A program made the position numbers and the translations under genes. From Poriferisodalis sp965205175 (GTDB lineage: Bacteria; Actinomycetota; Acidimicrobiia; Acidimicrobiales; Poriferisodalaceae), in assembly GCF_965205175.1 (NCBI RefSeq), contig NZ_OZ242038.1, positions 1,240,001-1,304,000 of the forward strand: 64,000 nucleotides of DNA, in the 5' to 3' direction. A model generated the notes under the pieces. The model did no database searches and was not told the origin of the DNA. It saw only the letters and a program-made list of their open reading frames with translations. This document shows, in pieces, positions 1 through 9,410 of this stretch (positions are counted from its first letter, which is position 1; every line of letters starts with the position of its first letter).

Positions 1-382
1 CGCCCTGGGGCGCCGCCGCATCCACCACCTGTTCGAGCAGCTCGCCCAGCCGGCCGGCGTCTTCCATGCCGGCGAGCCGCTGCGCGCCGAATGCGGCGCA
101 GATCTCGCCCCAGATGCGAGCGCCCTGCGACGGCGCCATCGCGGCGCGCCCTGCGGCGACTGCGGCGCGCATCGTGTCGGGGTTCCAGAAGTAGGCAGCG
201 GCCACGACGTTGTCGATCGGGCACTCGCCCAGCACTCCCAGCCGTCCGGTTGCGTATGCCCCGATGCCTTCGGCCATGCCGCGCTGTGCTGCGGTCGCGA
301 GCGTGGAGGCGTCCATCAGCCAGTCCATCGCCAGCATCCCCACTGAGCCGCGCATGCTTCGGGCAACTGCGGTCGTCTCCAT
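1..382 (-). CDS. SCO6745-like family protein (partial, C-terminus off left edge)
   Basis: Translating the minus strand from an ATG at 382 gives 127 codons with no stop before the window edge. The start has a strong AGGAGG site 7 bases upstream. The visible protein is Ala-rich and helical: an RGMAEGIGAYATGRLG stretch, then GECPIDNVVAAAYFWNPD, then a block around MAPSQGARIWGE. That order (G-Y-x-x-G-R, L-G, P-x-D-V-V, Y-F-x-P) resembles the SCO6745 family of uncharacterised actinobacterial proteins. Its function is unknown. It is divergent from the LLM gene at 548, with about 165 bases between the two starts that must hold both promoters. The family call rests on remembered motif order and is moderate. 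Confidence 0.6.
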   Translation of the reverse strand, partial: METTAVARSMRGSVGMLAMDWLMDASTLATAAQRGMAEGIGAYATGRLGVLGECPIDNVVAAAYFWNPDTMRAAVAAGRAAMAPSQGARIWGEICAAFGAQRLAGMEDAGRLGELLEQVVDAAAPQG

Positions 383-547
383 GGTCAAGCCTCCTGTGTC
401 GGGTATCGCTCGGTCTCGTGGCCCGCCTCGCCGCGACGCTAACCGTGTTGCACTCGCCGCTTCGCAGCGTGGGTCTGCGAGTAGGCCTAGTGTGACGCAT
501 CGGCGCCGACACCGGCAGCCGGAGATCCGAAGCTAGGGGGGAACGTC

Positions 548-1657
548 ATGCATGTCGGCTACTCAGCAGTCTTTCAGAACCCGGAGAATGCGCTGTCGGA
601 CCGCGAGGTCTGGGAGCAGGAGATCCGCATGGTCGAAGAGGCCGAGGATCTCGGCTTCGATTCGATCTGGACGGTGGAGCACCACTTCACCGACTACACG
701 ATGTGCCCGGACCCAGTGCAGTTCCTGACGTGGGTAGCCGCCAAGACGAACTTGCAGCTCGGCACCGCAGTGATCGTGTTGCCATGGCACGACCCGATGC
801 GAGTGGCCGAGCAGGTGACGATGCTCGACAACCTCGCCGACGGCCGCCTCATTCTGGGAATCGGCCGCGGCCTGGCCCGCGTCGAGTACGAGGGCTTCCG
901 CGTGGACATGAACACGAGCCGGGAGCGCTTCTTGGAGTACGCCAAGATGCTCATCGAAGGACTCGAGCAGGGTTACGTGGAGCATGACGGCGAGTTCGTG
1001 CAGCAGCCCCGCCGAGAGATCCGCCCGCGGCCCGAGCACTCATTCAGGGGCCGCACCTACGCCGCAGCCGTGTCGCCGGAGGGCATGCCGCTCATGGCGC
1101 AGCTCGGCATCGGCCTGCTGGTGATCCCCCAGAAGCCGTGGGAGATCGTCGAGTCCGACTTTGCTGCGTACCAGGGCGAATGGACCAAGCATCACACTGC
1201 ACCGCCGCCTCCGCCGCTGTCTGGCGGATTCTGCTGGGTGGACACCAATGCCGACCGGGCCGAGGCCAAGGCGATGGAGCACATCTGCAACTACTACGGC
1301 ACCGTGATGAAGCACTACGAGTTCGGTCCCAAGCGGCCGCACGAGGGCGTCACCGGCTACGAGTTCTACGAGGGCATCTCCAAGTACATCGACCGCCACG
1401 GTGCCCGCGGCGCCGCGGAGGACTTCGCTCGGCTGATGCCGTTCGGCACTCCGGATCAGGTGCTTGAGAAAATCCAACAGATCAAGGACAAGATCGGCAT
1501 CGCGGCGTTCTTCCCCAACCTGTGCTTCGCCGGCATGAACTGGACCGAAGCCCGGCGCAACCGCGACTTGTTCGCCACCGAGGTGCTTCCCGTGCTGAAG
1601 GAATGGGATGCCCCGCCGGTGGGTCTAGCTGCCACGGAACTCGCCGCCGCCGCTTAG
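548..1657 (+). CDS. LLM class flavin-dependent oxidoreductase
   Basis: A 369-aa cytoplasmic enzyme of the bacterial luciferase-like monooxygenase family (TIM barrel binding FMN or F420). Family hallmarks are visible: the N-terminal EEAEDLGFDSIWTVEHHF motif near residue 33, then TNLQLGTAVIVLPWHDP, then the barrel segment NLADGRLILGIGRG near residue 95. The length is normal for the family. The ATG at 548 follows a purine-rich AGGGGGGAAC stretch, a plausible ribosome binding site. Substrate and cofactor (FMNH2 versus F420H2) cannot be read from sequence. It is one of six LLM genes in this window and stands alone, divergent from the SCO6745-like gene. Confidence 0.9.
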   Translation: MHVGYSAVFQNPENALSDREVWEQEIRMVEEAEDLGFDSIWTVEHHFTDYTMCPDPVQFLTWVAAKTNLQLGTAVIVLPWHDPMRVAEQVTMLDNLADGRLILGIGRGLARVEYEGFRVDMNTSRERFLEYAKMLIEGLEQGYVEHDGEFVQQPRREIRPRPEHSFRGRTYAAAVSPEGMPLMAQLGIGLLVIPQKPWEIVESDFAAYQGEWTKHHTAPPPPPLSGGFCWVDTNADRAEAKAMEHICNYYGTVMKHYEFGPKRPHEGVTGYEFYEGISKYIDRHGARGAAEDFARLMPFGTPDQVLEKIQQIKDKIGIAAFFPNLCFAGMNWTEARRNRDLFATEVLPVLKEWDAPPVGLAATELAAAA

Positions 1658-1699
1658 CACCCCGAGCCCCGCGTGGCGGGCACACTAGGTTTGCTTCGC

Positions 1700-1885
1700 A
1701 TGAAGGACGGCTACAGCCTGACAGAGGCCTTTGTCCTCATGGTTTCGATGTTGGCCATTGTTCTGGGCCTGATGCTGGTGATCTTGGCCGATCGCCCAGA
1801 CATCGACCACATGCGGCCCATTGTCTTCGGTACCGGCTTGTTCACGGGCGGATTCGTCATGGCTCTGCGCACGCTGCTGCAGTAG
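1700..1885 (+). CDS. small two-helix membrane protein
   Basis: A 61-aa protein starting at the ATG at 1700. A GTG at 1673 in the same frame would add nine residues, but the ATG gives a natural polar N-terminus (MKDGYSLTEAF). Two hydrophobic segments are visible, FVLMVSMLAIVLGLMLVIL and IVFGTGLFTGGFVMALRTLL, separated by a short polar loop with ADRPDIDH. It is followed after only 9 bases by the GTG start of the large permease, so the two are probably cotranscribed. It may be a small accessory subunit of that exporter. No family is recognised. Confidence 0.6.
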   Translation: MKDGYSLTEAFVLMVSMLAIVLGLMLVILADRPDIDHMRPIVFGTGLFTGGFVMALRTLLQ

Positions 1886-1894
1886 GCGCGCGTT

Positions 1895-4357
1895 GTGCGG
1901 CTTTTGCGATTGCGGTGGTCGCTGCGGGAGGGCCGCAAGCGCTGGATTCAGATCTTGGGTATCGCATTCACGGTTGCGATCGGCATGGGCAGCTACGCCG
2001 GTCCGACCAGCGCCATCGAATGGCGGCTGGACGCCATCGACGCGAGTCTGGATCTCACCAACATGTACGACCTGCGGGCGACGGTCAGCGGGGGTCTGGA
2101 CGTGCCGCAGGGCTCGCTGGCGCGGCTTGCTGAGGGCCTCGACGGCATCGAAGAACACAGCGAACGTCTCGTGCTGGACACGCAAGTCGAGACGACCGCG
2201 AACGACGGCGAGCTGCTGGTGCAGGGACGCATCATGGGAGTGGACACGACCGCCGGGGGGCCGAGCGTCAATCGGGTCGAAACCGTCAAGGGCGCGAACA
2301 TGGCGCCGTCGGATGCTGGCGTGCGGCGCGTCTTGATCGAGTCGAAATTCGCCCGCTTTCACGGCTTGGGTGAGCGCGGCACCTTGACCTTGCGCGGCGA
2401 CACCAGCGTGGAGTACGTCGGCCACGCCACATCGCCCGAGTACTTTGTGGTCGTAGAAGGCGGAGGCTCGCTCGGCCAGTCCAACTTCGCCGCGTTGTTC
2501 ACTCCGCTGTCCGTAGCGCAGGACATCGCCGACCGACCCGACGCGGTCAACGACGTGGTGGTGACACTGGCACCAGGCGCCGATGCCGAGAGCGTGCGAA
2601 GCCAGCTCGTCGACGCCGCGGAGTCCTCCATCGGCGTGTCGCTGGATGTCATCGCTCGCGATGAGACGCCCTCCTACATCGGATTGCGCAACTCGCCGGA
2701 GGTCGACCAGAGTCTCAACAACGTCCTCGCCCTGCTGCTCATTGTCGGCGCCGGATTCGCCGCGCTGAACTTCTCCGCACGCATGGTGGAGTCGCAACGG
2801 CGAGAGATCGGTGCGTCGATGGCCATCGGTGAGACTCCTCGCACGATTGCGATACGGCCGATGCTCATCGGCGCACAGATCAGCGTGCTCGGTGTCGTGC
2901 TGGGTGTCGCTTTGGGTTACGTGCTCTCTCACCAGACGGTGGCAGTGGCGCAGGCCAACGTCACCTATCCCGTGCTGGACAAGTCCTTGAATCTGGCGGT
3001 CTACGCAAGGGCTGCCGCCGTCGGCTTCGCGGTGCCGCTGCTGTCGACGTTCTGGCCGGTGCTGCGCGCCGTGAGAGTTCGACCAGTCGAAGCGATTCGG
3101 TCAGGCCATTTGGCGTCGCGGGGAGGCAGCCTCTCCTCGATCGTCAGCCGCGTCCCGCTGCCCGGCCGCAGCCTTGCACGGATGCCGTTCCGCAACCTGC
3201 TGCGCACCCCCCGCAGAACGCTGATGACCACGCTGACCTTTGCCATGAGCGTGGCGATCCTGTTCGCCGTCGTGGGCCTCAGCAGTTCCTTTGCTGCCAC
3301 CTTCGATCGAGGAAATCGAGAGCTGCTCGGAGGCGAGCCTGATCGCTTCATGGCCCAGATGGATGCCTTCTACCCGGTCGATGCGCCGCAAGTGAGCGAC
3401 GTGCTCAGCCATCCGACGGTGCGTCTCGGCGAGCCGGCAGTGGTGCTGGGCGCCCGGGCCGTCACAGCCGCACCTGCACGAGACGCGACCGATCAAATTC
3501 GCGATCCGACGCGGCTGGACCTTGTCATTCGCTTCGTGGACTTCGGCAGCAGCATCTGGACGCCGACGACATCACGAGGAGTGCTGTCGGCGGGCGCCCC
3601 CGGCATCGCGCTGGCCGACAAGGCAGCCCGCGACTTCGGCGTGGATGTCGGCGACGACGTGACGGTCACGCATCCGGCGCAGGTCGACGGCGCATACACG
3701 AGCACCACGAGCACGTTGACGGTCGCTGCCATACACCGTCACCCGCTGCGGCTCAGCGCGTACATGGATCTCTCGCAGGCAACGATGTGGGGCTTCGGCG
3801 GACTCGCCAACGCCGTCACCGGCGTGCCGGCACCCGGCAGCAGCCTGAACGACGTCAAGCGGTCGCTCGCCGGCGGCGGCACCGGCGTCGCACGTGTGCA
3901 GGGCCTCGACGAATCGTTCAAGTCCATCGAGGACTCGCTCGATCAGGCGTCGAGCCTCTTCGTCGGCGCCCGCATCTTCGTGATCTTGCTGCTGCTGCTG
4001 ATCGCGTTCAACGCGGCCAACATCAACGTGGACGAACGCGCTCGCGACCACGCCACGATGTTCGCCTACGGCGTGCCCGTGCGGCGGGTGATTGCGAACC
4101 TCTCCGTGGAAGGCTTGCTGCTGTGCGCGGCCGCGATCCTGCTCGGCGTCCTGCTGGGCTACGCGCTGTTGGTGTGGATGGTGGTGTACCTGTTGCCGGC
4201 GGCGATCCCCGAGATCGGCGCCATCGTGTCGATCAGGCCGTGGGAGATGGCGCTGTACCTCGCCGTGGCACTCGTCGCCGTGGCGCTGGCACCGGTCTTC
4301 TCGCTTCGCAAGCTGAAGAACATGTTCATTCCCGGCAAGCTCCGGGTCATGGAGTAG
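1895..4357 (+). CDS. FtsX-like ABC transporter permease (MacB/LolE-type, duplicated)
   Basis: An 820-aa inner-membrane permease with a GTG start. It has an N-terminal transmembrane segment (about residues 18-38) and a large extracytoplasmic domain. A first FtsX core of three helices spans about 275-400. A second half begins with another membrane helix near 442, followed by another periplasmic-type domain and a C-terminal FtsX core at about 688-815. This doubled layout is typical of actinobacterial FtsX-like permeases that export lipids, peptides or lipoproteins. It lies directly upstream of the cognate ATPase, whose likely start is 43 bases after this stop. The substrate is unknown. The preceding small membrane gene is 9 bases away. 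Confidence 0.88.
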   Translation: MRLLRLRWSLREGRKRWIQILGIAFTVAIGMGSYAGPTSAIEWRLDAIDASLDLTNMYDLRATVSGGLDVPQGSLARLAEGLDGIEEHSERLVLDTQVETTANDGELLVQGRIMGVDTTAGGPSVNRVETVKGANMAPSDAGVRRVLIESKFARFHGLGERGTLTLRGDTSVEYVGHATSPEYFVVVEGGGSLGQSNFAALFTPLSVAQDIADRPDAVNDVVVTLAPGADAESVRSQLVDAAESSIGVSLDVIARDETPSYIGLRNSPEVDQSLNNVLALLLIVGAGFAALNFSARMVESQRREIGASMAIGETPRTIAIRPMLIGAQISVLGVVLGVALGYVLSHQTVAVAQANVTYPVLDKSLNLAVYARAAAVGFAVPLLSTFWPVLRAVRVRPVEAIRSGHLASRGGSLSSIVSRVPLPGRSLARMPFRNLLRTPRRTLMTTLTFAMSVAILFAVVGLSSSFAATFDRGNRELLGGEPDRFMAQMDAFYPVDAPQVSDVLSHPTVRLGEPAVVLGARAVTAAPARDATDQIRDPTRLDLVIRFVDFGSSIWTPTTSRGVLSAGAPGIALADKAARDFGVDVGDDVTVTHPAQVDGAYTSTTSTLTVAAIHRHPLRLSAYMDLSQATMWGFGGLANAVTGVPAPGSSLNDVKRSLAGGGTGVARVQGLDESFKSIEDSLDQASSLFVGARIFVILLLLLIAFNAANINVDERARDHATMFAYGVPVRRVIANLSVEGLLLCAAAILLGVLLGYALLVWMVVYLLPAAIPEIGAIVSIRPWEMALYLAVALVAVALAPVFSLRKLKNMFIPGKLRVME

Positions 4358-4400
4358 CGGAATGACGGAGCGGCGGAGCAGCGAGGAGGAGCGGCGACCG

Positions 4401-5102
4401 ATGATCGAACTCGAAGGCGTCACCAAGCACTACGAAATCGGCCCCGTGACGGTGACGGCGCTGGCGGGCATCGACCTGCAGGTCGACGCAGGCGAGTTCG
4501 TGGTGGTGCTCGGTCCGTCGGGCAGCGGCAAGACCACCACGCTCAACATCATCGGCGCGCTGGACTCGGCGTCGTCGGGCAAGGTCACCGTCGGCGGCCG
4601 CGACCTGAGCGCGTCGAGCCGAAGCGAGCTGTTCGCGCTGCGTCGGGAGACGGTCAGCTTCATCTTCCAGAGCTTCAACCTGTTCCCCGGCCTCACCGCA
4701 ACCGAGAACGTCGAGTTCGGTATGGACGTCGCCGGCAAGGGCGGGTCGGCCGACCCTGCGCAGATCCTCGGTGCGGTCGGGCTCGGTCACCGGCTCGGCC
4801 ACTTCCCGCACGAGCTGTCGGGCGGCGAGCAGCAGCGCGTCGCCATCGCCCGAGCGCTCGCCACCGGCAACCCCGTGCTGCTCGCAGATGAGCCCACCGG
4901 AGAGCTGGACTTCAAGACCGGCGCCCAGATTCTCGAACTGCTCGCCGAGCAGGCCAGTCAGGACCGGGCGGTACTGGTGGTGACCCACAACCGCGAGATT
5001 TCCCGCATGGCCGACCGCGTCGTAGAGATGAGCAGCGGCCAGATCGTCAGCGACGGCCCGCCCGAAGGCGGCAAGACTCCGCTGGCCGACCTGCACTGGT
5101 AG
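4401..5102 (+). CDS. ABC transporter ATP-binding protein (LolD/MacB type)
   Basis: The ATPase partner of the upstream permease. It carries Walker A GPSGSGKTT near residue 37, a Q-loop in IFQSFNLFPG, signature LSGGEQQR near 140, Walker B VLLADEPTGELD near 160, and an H-loop in VVTHNREI. I choose the ATG at 4401 because it gives the family-typical MIELEGVTKHYEIG start with a GAGGAGG site upstream. An in-frame ATG at 4362, just after the permease stop, would add 13 charged residues. The three genes 1700-5102 read as one operon. The length of 233 aa is normal for LolD-like proteins. Confidence 0.92.
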   Translation: MIELEGVTKHYEIGPVTVTALAGIDLQVDAGEFVVVLGPSGSGKTTTLNIIGALDSASSGKVTVGGRDLSASSRSELFALRRETVSFIFQSFNLFPGLTATENVEFGMDVAGKGGSADPAQILGAVGLGHRLGHFPHELSGGEQQRVAIARALATGNPVLLADEPTGELDFKTGAQILELLAEQASQDRAVLVVTHNREISRMADRVVEMSSGQIVSDGPPEGGKTPLADLHW

Positions 5103-5132
5103 GCCGCGAAGCCGCCGCGGTCGACGGTGCGC

Positions 5133-6344
5133 TCAGGTGCCGCTTTCGGCGAGCGCCTTGATGCCTTCGACGCAGCGTGTCATGTTCGCGAGATGCTCGC
5201 TCTGGCGACGGGCCAGGATGCGCGGCTCCTTGTCCGGCGTCGCCGTGATCGCCATCGTGAGGCCCGACGGACCCGGCCCGATCCGCATGGCGTGGCGCAG
5301 GCGGCAGCGCTGGCCGTGCAGCACGTCGATCTCGTAGCGCCAGCGGGCGCCTGCCTGCTCGGGTGTCTCGCCGCTGGCCCAGCCGAACAGCACGTTCGGC
5401 TCGTACTCGGTGACGGTGAGCTCGAGGTTCCACTCGCCGACGGCCGGGTGCTGGTTGTGGCCGATGAAGGTTGCGCCGAGCGCAGGGCCGTCGAAGCCCG
5501 GCGCCCACTCGGCCCGCACGAATTCCTCGGAGAAGGCGGCGCCTGCGTTGATGTCGCTGACGATCTCCCAGACCCGCTCCGCCGCAGCGTCGATGTCGAT
5601 CTCGACCGTGGCCCCCGGTCCCTCGCTCAGGGAGCGAGCGGTCGAGTCGCCGCCGCGTGCCTCCCAGGTGCGGCCCCAGCCGTCCACGTAGGCGATCTCA
5701 TTGGCGCGCCGGCGTGGCACCGCGCCGAACTCGCTGCCCTTCGACCATGCCAAGGGCAGAAGTGCCACCGGCGTGACTCCGGCGGGGATGCCTAGCACGT
5801 CGCGCAGTTCGTCGTCTTTGCTGAGAATCGCTGTGGTCCAAGCGGTGGCGAGCCCACGGGACCGCGCCGCGAGGCAGAAGCTCCACGCCGACTGCAGGAC
5901 TGAATCGAACAAGCCCGGCTTGCCGCTGTCGTCGTGGACTCCCCACACGCAGGGAATGACATGGACCGGCACTTCGGCAAGGTGTTCCGCGAGGTGAGCC
6001 GCCGACTTCATCACCTGTTCCATCGCGTGACCGGTGCCGGCAGTCGCGTCGCGGCTGCGCTGCATGAATTCGCCGACGACTGAGTGGTACAGGTCGCCGA
6101 TGGCCTGACGTTGCTGCGGGTCGCGCACGAGCAGCCATCGCCGGCTGGCCTGGTTGCCGCCGCCGGGCCCCTGTTCGGCGAGGTCGATGCAGTCGAGCAC
6201 GAGGTCATGGGGCACGTCTCGTTCCAGGTCCAGCCGAAGCCGAACCGAGCGGGTGGTCGACAGCACGCCGTCGACCGACGCCAGGTCGACCCCGGCGATG
6301 TCGTAGCGGGCTGGCACGTGGGGGTTCAGTTGCGGCGTTGGCAT
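5133..6344 (-). CDS. nitroreductase-SRPBCC fusion protein
   Basis: A 403-aa two-domain protein. Residues about 20-205 look like a nitroreductase-family FMN fold: a TTRSVRLRLDLERDVPHD entry segment, RRWLLVRDPQQRQAIGD, and SAWSFCLAARSRGLATAW near the middle, all family-typical. Residues about 230-400 look like a START/SRPBCC lipid- or hydrophobe-binding domain, with VEIDIDAAAERVWEIVSDI at its start and a GATFIGHNQHP strand region. The start is the ATG at 6344; the frame stays open upstream, but without family sequence. The partner reaction is unknown. A plausible reading is reduction of a hydrophobic substrate held by the SRPBCC domain. It is convergent with the ABC operon. Confidence 0.8.
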   Translation of the reverse strand: MPTPQLNPHVPARYDIAGVDLASVDGVLSTTRSVRLRLDLERDVPHDLVLDCIDLAEQGPGGGNQASRRWLLVRDPQQRQAIGDLYHSVVGEFMQRSRDATAGTGHAMEQVMKSAAHLAEHLAEVPVHVIPCVWGVHDDSGKPGLFDSVLQSAWSFCLAARSRGLATAWTTAILSKDDELRDVLGIPAGVTPVALLPLAWSKGSEFGAVPRRRANEIAYVDGWGRTWEARGGDSTARSLSEGPGATVEIDIDAAAERVWEIVSDINAGAAFSEEFVRAEWAPGFDGPALGATFIGHNQHPAVGEWNLELTVTEYEPNVLFGWASGETPEQAGARWRYEIDVLHGQRCRLRHAMRIGPGPSGLTMAITATPDKEPRILARRQSEHLANMTRCVEGIKALAESGT

Positions 6345-6517
6345 GTCGTCAGTATTGCCGCAGTATCGGTGTCGCACTCCGTAGTTTCTGCGAACGTGAC
6401 TTGGCTGTTCCGAGCGTGACGCGACGTCAGCCGTCACGGCGGTACCGGTCTTGGCAGATCCGTGAGCGACCGGCTGGTGCTCGGCAGCACAGCGCACGAC
6501 GGAACTGTGCTCGACAG

Positions 6518-8134
6518 ATGCTGTCCGCCCGCTCGTCTCGGCCGCCTGCTGCTGCGGTGCTGGCCGCGTTGACGGTGTTGTTGCTGCTGCTGGCGAGCGC
6601 GTGCCGGTCTGCCAGTCTCGATGCGCCGGTGCCCGCAACGTCCGCGCCGGCGCAGCCGGAATCGAGCGTGCCCATGTCGTCGGTGTCCGCTGCGGCCGAG
6701 CGGGACTGCACGGCGCGGGAGGCAACTGACGTTCCTGCGCACGTCACCGCCGAAGCGGCCGCGGTCGCGCAGAGCTCACCGGACACTGCGCGGGCGGCGT
6801 CTGTGCAGTTCAGCGTGGCACTGTCGCGCGCGCTCTACGACTGCGCGCACGAGGTCGGCCTGGCGTTCGCCGACGACTCCGAGGCGATCCTCACACTCGC
6901 CGAGCGCGGCCTGCGCGGTCCGCTGCTGCTGGTCGAGTCCTGGTCCGCGCCCGAGCCGATGGCAGAGATCCGTCGCCTCGCGCCGGAGCGGATCGTGGCT
7001 GCAGGCTTCAACCAGCAACGGCTCCAACGGCAGCTCTCCGGCATCGATACCGAATTCGAACTCGACTGGGTGCCGGTCGATCCGAACGCGGCACTGCCGC
7101 TGCGCGATGCCCCTGCCGCGTTGGTGTGGGTGGTCCACAGCGCCGAGCGTGCGGCGGTGTTGGGATCTCTCGGGACGCAGATCGGCGCAGCGGCCGTGGC
7201 AGTGGGCGCCGGCGAAGACCTGCGAGCGCTGCCGCCGCAGGCACGCGACACGCTTCGCAGCGCTGCGCACGTCGAGCTCGGAGCTGCGCTCGATACCGAA
7301 GCGGCATGGCAGCTGGAGGTCGTGAGACGCGGCGAGGAGTTGCCGGGCGGCGGCTTGCTCCTGTTCGAGCCCGGCCGCGCCCGCCGTCTGGTGGCCATGT
7401 ACGGCCATCCGGCGACCTCGCAGCTGGGAGTGCTGGGCGAGCAGGGCCCGCTCGAGGGAATCGAGCGCGTGCGGTCCATCGCGCGGGACTACGGCGCAGA
7501 CGGCTCGGACGTGATCCTCGCCTTCGAGATCATCGCCACCGTGGCATCGGCCAACCCCGGCGGCGACGGGGACTACTCCAATGAGACCGCCCTCGACGTC
7601 ATCCGGCCGTGGATCGACATGGCTGCCGAGAACGACATGTACGTGGTGCTGGACCTGCAGTCGGGCCGAACCGATTTCCTGACACAGGCCAAGCGCTATG
7701 CGGAGCTGCTGCGGCATCCCCATGTCGGCCTGGCGCTCGATCCCGAGTGGCGGCTGCGGCCCGGCGAGGTGCATCTGCGTCAAGTCGGCACGGTCGACGC
7801 CGCCGAGATCAACCCGGTCGTGGGTTGGCTGGCCGGTCTCGTGCGCGAGGAGGCATTGCCGCAGAAGCTGCTGATCATGCACCAATTCAGCTTCTCGATG
7901 ATCACCAACCGCGATCAGGTCGCGACCCCCGCAGAGCTGGCGGTGATGATCCACATGGACGGACAGGGCCCGATCGCCACGAAGTACAGCACATGGGAGG
8001 TGCTGACCACCCAGCCCGACGCCGGCCGCTTCTACTGGGGCTGGAAGAACTTCTACGACGAGGACTTCCCCACGCCCACCCCGCAGCAGGTGCTGGCGCT
8101 CAGACCGTCGCCGCTGTTCGTCTCCTACCAGTAG
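6518..8134 (+). CDS. secreted lipoprotein with cell-wall-binding-like N-domain and TIM-barrel-like C-domain
   Basis: 538 aa. The ATG at 6518 gives a classical lipoprotein signal: MLSARSSRP, a hydrophobic run ending LLLLLASAC, with Cys as the likely lipidation site (ASAC is an acceptable but not perfect lipobox). After a Pro/Ala/Ser-rich linker, the first domain has repeats such as RGLRGPLLLVESW followed by EIRRLAPERIVAAGF, which resemble CWB2 cell-wall-binding repeats. The C-terminal half (about 300-538) has barrel-like strands (VILAFEIIATVASANPGG, YVVLDLQSG, VGLALDPEW, KLLIMHQFS) and could be a glycoside-hydrolase-like domain. No catalytic motif could be assigned. The aminotransferase starts 21 bases downstream. 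Confidence 0.7.
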   Translation: MLSARSSRPPAAAVLAALTVLLLLLASACRSASLDAPVPATSAPAQPESSVPMSSVSAAAERDCTAREATDVPAHVTAEAAAVAQSSPDTARAASVQFSVALSRALYDCAHEVGLAFADDSEAILTLAERGLRGPLLLVESWSAPEPMAEIRRLAPERIVAAGFNQQRLQRQLSGIDTEFELDWVPVDPNAALPLRDAPAALVWVVHSAERAAVLGSLGTQIGAAAVAVGAGEDLRALPPQARDTLRSAAHVELGAALDTEAAWQLEVVRRGEELPGGGLLLFEPGRARRLVAMYGHPATSQLGVLGEQGPLEGIERVRSIARDYGADGSDVILAFEIIATVASANPGGDGDYSNETALDVIRPWIDMAAENDMYVVLDLQSGRTDFLTQAKRYAELLRHPHVGLALDPEWRLRPGEVHLRQVGTVDAAEINPVVGWLAGLVREEALPQKLLIMHQFSFSMITNRDQVATPAELAVMIHMDGQGPIATKYSTWEVLTTQPDAGRFYWGWKNFYDEDFPTPTPQQVLALRPSPLFVSYQ

Positions 8135-8155
8135 CTGTTTCGTAGCCTTCGCCGC

Positions 8156-9316
8156 ATGGCACGGCTGCCGTACCTGAGTTCGCGCCTGCAGGGCTACCAG
8201 TCGACGATCTTCGCGGAGATGTCTGCGCTGGCCGTGCGCACCGGTGCGATCAACCTGGGTCAGGGCTTCCCCGACACCGACGGACCGGCAGAGGTGCTCG
8301 AAGCGGCGGTAGCAGCGATCCGCAGCGGCACGGCGAATCAGTACCCGCCGGGCATAGGGATGCCGGAGCTGCGCCATGCGGTCGCCCGGCATCAGGCTCG
8401 CTTTTGGGGAATGGAGGTCGACCCGGAGCGCGAGGTGCTCATCACTGCCGGTGCCAGCGAGGCGCTGGCGGCGAGCATCTTGGCACTGACCGAGGTGGGC
8501 GACGAGGTGCTCACCTTCGAACCGTGGTACGACCTGTACGGTGCCGTCGTCTCGATGGCCGGCGCCGTCCGCAAGGTGGTGACGCTGCGCCCGCCCGACT
8601 ACGGCTTCGACGCTGACGAGCTGGCCGCAGCGGTCACGCCGCGCACCCGACTGCTGGTGCTCAACAGTCCTCACAACCCGACCGGCAAGGTGTTTGCCCG
8701 GGCCGAGCTAGAGGCGATTGCCGCAGTGGCCATTGAGCGGGATCTGTTGGTGGTCACCGACGAGGTGTACGAGCATCTGGTGTTCGACGGCGAGCACATT
8801 GCGATAGCGACGCTGCCGGGCATGGCCGAGCGCACCGTGACCGTCTCCAGCGGCGGCAAGACGTTTGCCGTAACCGGCTGGAAGATCGGCTGGGCGTGTG
8901 CTCGTCCCGAGCTCGTGGCGGCTGTGCGCACGGCCAAGCAATGGCTGACCTACGTCAGCGGAGGACCATTCCAGCGTGCTGTCGCCGTCGGGCTCGACCT
9001 TGGCGACGAGTACTTCACGACCCAGGCCGAGGACCTGCGCGCCAAGCGGGACCGACTCTGCGCGGGCCTGCGCTCGGTGGGCCTCGAAGTCTTCGAGCCT
9101 GCGGGCACCTACTTCGTCACTGCCGACATCCGGTCGCTCGGCCACGCCGATGGCATCGAATTCTGCTGGGGCCTGCCGGAGCGTGTCGGCGTGGCTGCAG
9201 TGCCGAACGTGGTCATGTACGACAACGCCGACGAGGGCCGTCACCTCGTCCGGTTCGCCTTCTGCAAGCAGCACGACATGCTCGACGAAGCCGTCGAGCG
9301 CCTGCGCAGCCTGTAG
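8156..9316 (+). CDS. PLP-dependent aminotransferase, class I (DapC/kynurenine aminotransferase-like)
   Basis: A 386-aa fold-type I aminotransferase. Visible landmarks are the N-terminal INLGQGFPDTDGP, NQYPPGIGMPELR, the NSPHNPTGKVF loop that contacts PLP, VTDEVYEHLVFDG with the cofactor Asp, and SSGGKTFAVTGWKIGW carrying the Schiff-base lysine at about residue 235. It resembles actinobacterial enzymes annotated as putative succinyldiaminopimelate transaminase DapC and kynurenine/methionine aminotransferases. These cannot be separated from sequence alone. It is probably cotranscribed with the lipoprotein gene, but no functional link is obvious. Confidence 0.88.
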   Translation: MARLPYLSSRLQGYQSTIFAEMSALAVRTGAINLGQGFPDTDGPAEVLEAAVAAIRSGTANQYPPGIGMPELRHAVARHQARFWGMEVDPEREVLITAGASEALAASILALTEVGDEVLTFEPWYDLYGAVVSMAGAVRKVVTLRPPDYGFDADELAAAVTPRTRLLVLNSPHNPTGKVFARAELEAIAAVAIERDLLVVTDEVYEHLVFDGEHIAIATLPGMAERTVTVSSGGKTFAVTGWKIGWACARPELVAAVRTAKQWLTYVSGGPFQRAVAVGLDLGDEYFTTQAEDLRAKRDRLCAGLRSVGLEVFEPAGTYFVTADIRSLGHADGIEFCWGLPERVGVAAVPNVVMYDNADEGRHLVRFAFCKQHDMLDEAVERLRSL

Positions 9317-9389
9317 CCCGAGCGCCGCAGTCCGCGCCCGAGACGGGGCCGCTGCGAGTACTGCTGACCCTATCTAACCCTCAGAATTT

Positions 9390-9410
9390 TACTCTAAAAT
9401 TTTTAGAGTA
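9390..9410. repeat. perfect AT-rich 21-bp palindrome between convergent genes
   Basis: TACTCTAAAA (9390-9399), one central T, and TTTTAGAGTA (9401-9410) form a perfect inverted repeat. CTCAG at 9380 and CTGAG at 9412 flank it. It is strikingly AT-rich against the local GC-rich background and lies between the convergent genes ending at 9316 and 9504. It could be an operator, a protein-binding site or an atypical hairpin terminator. No U-tract terminator is present. Confidence 0.6.
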
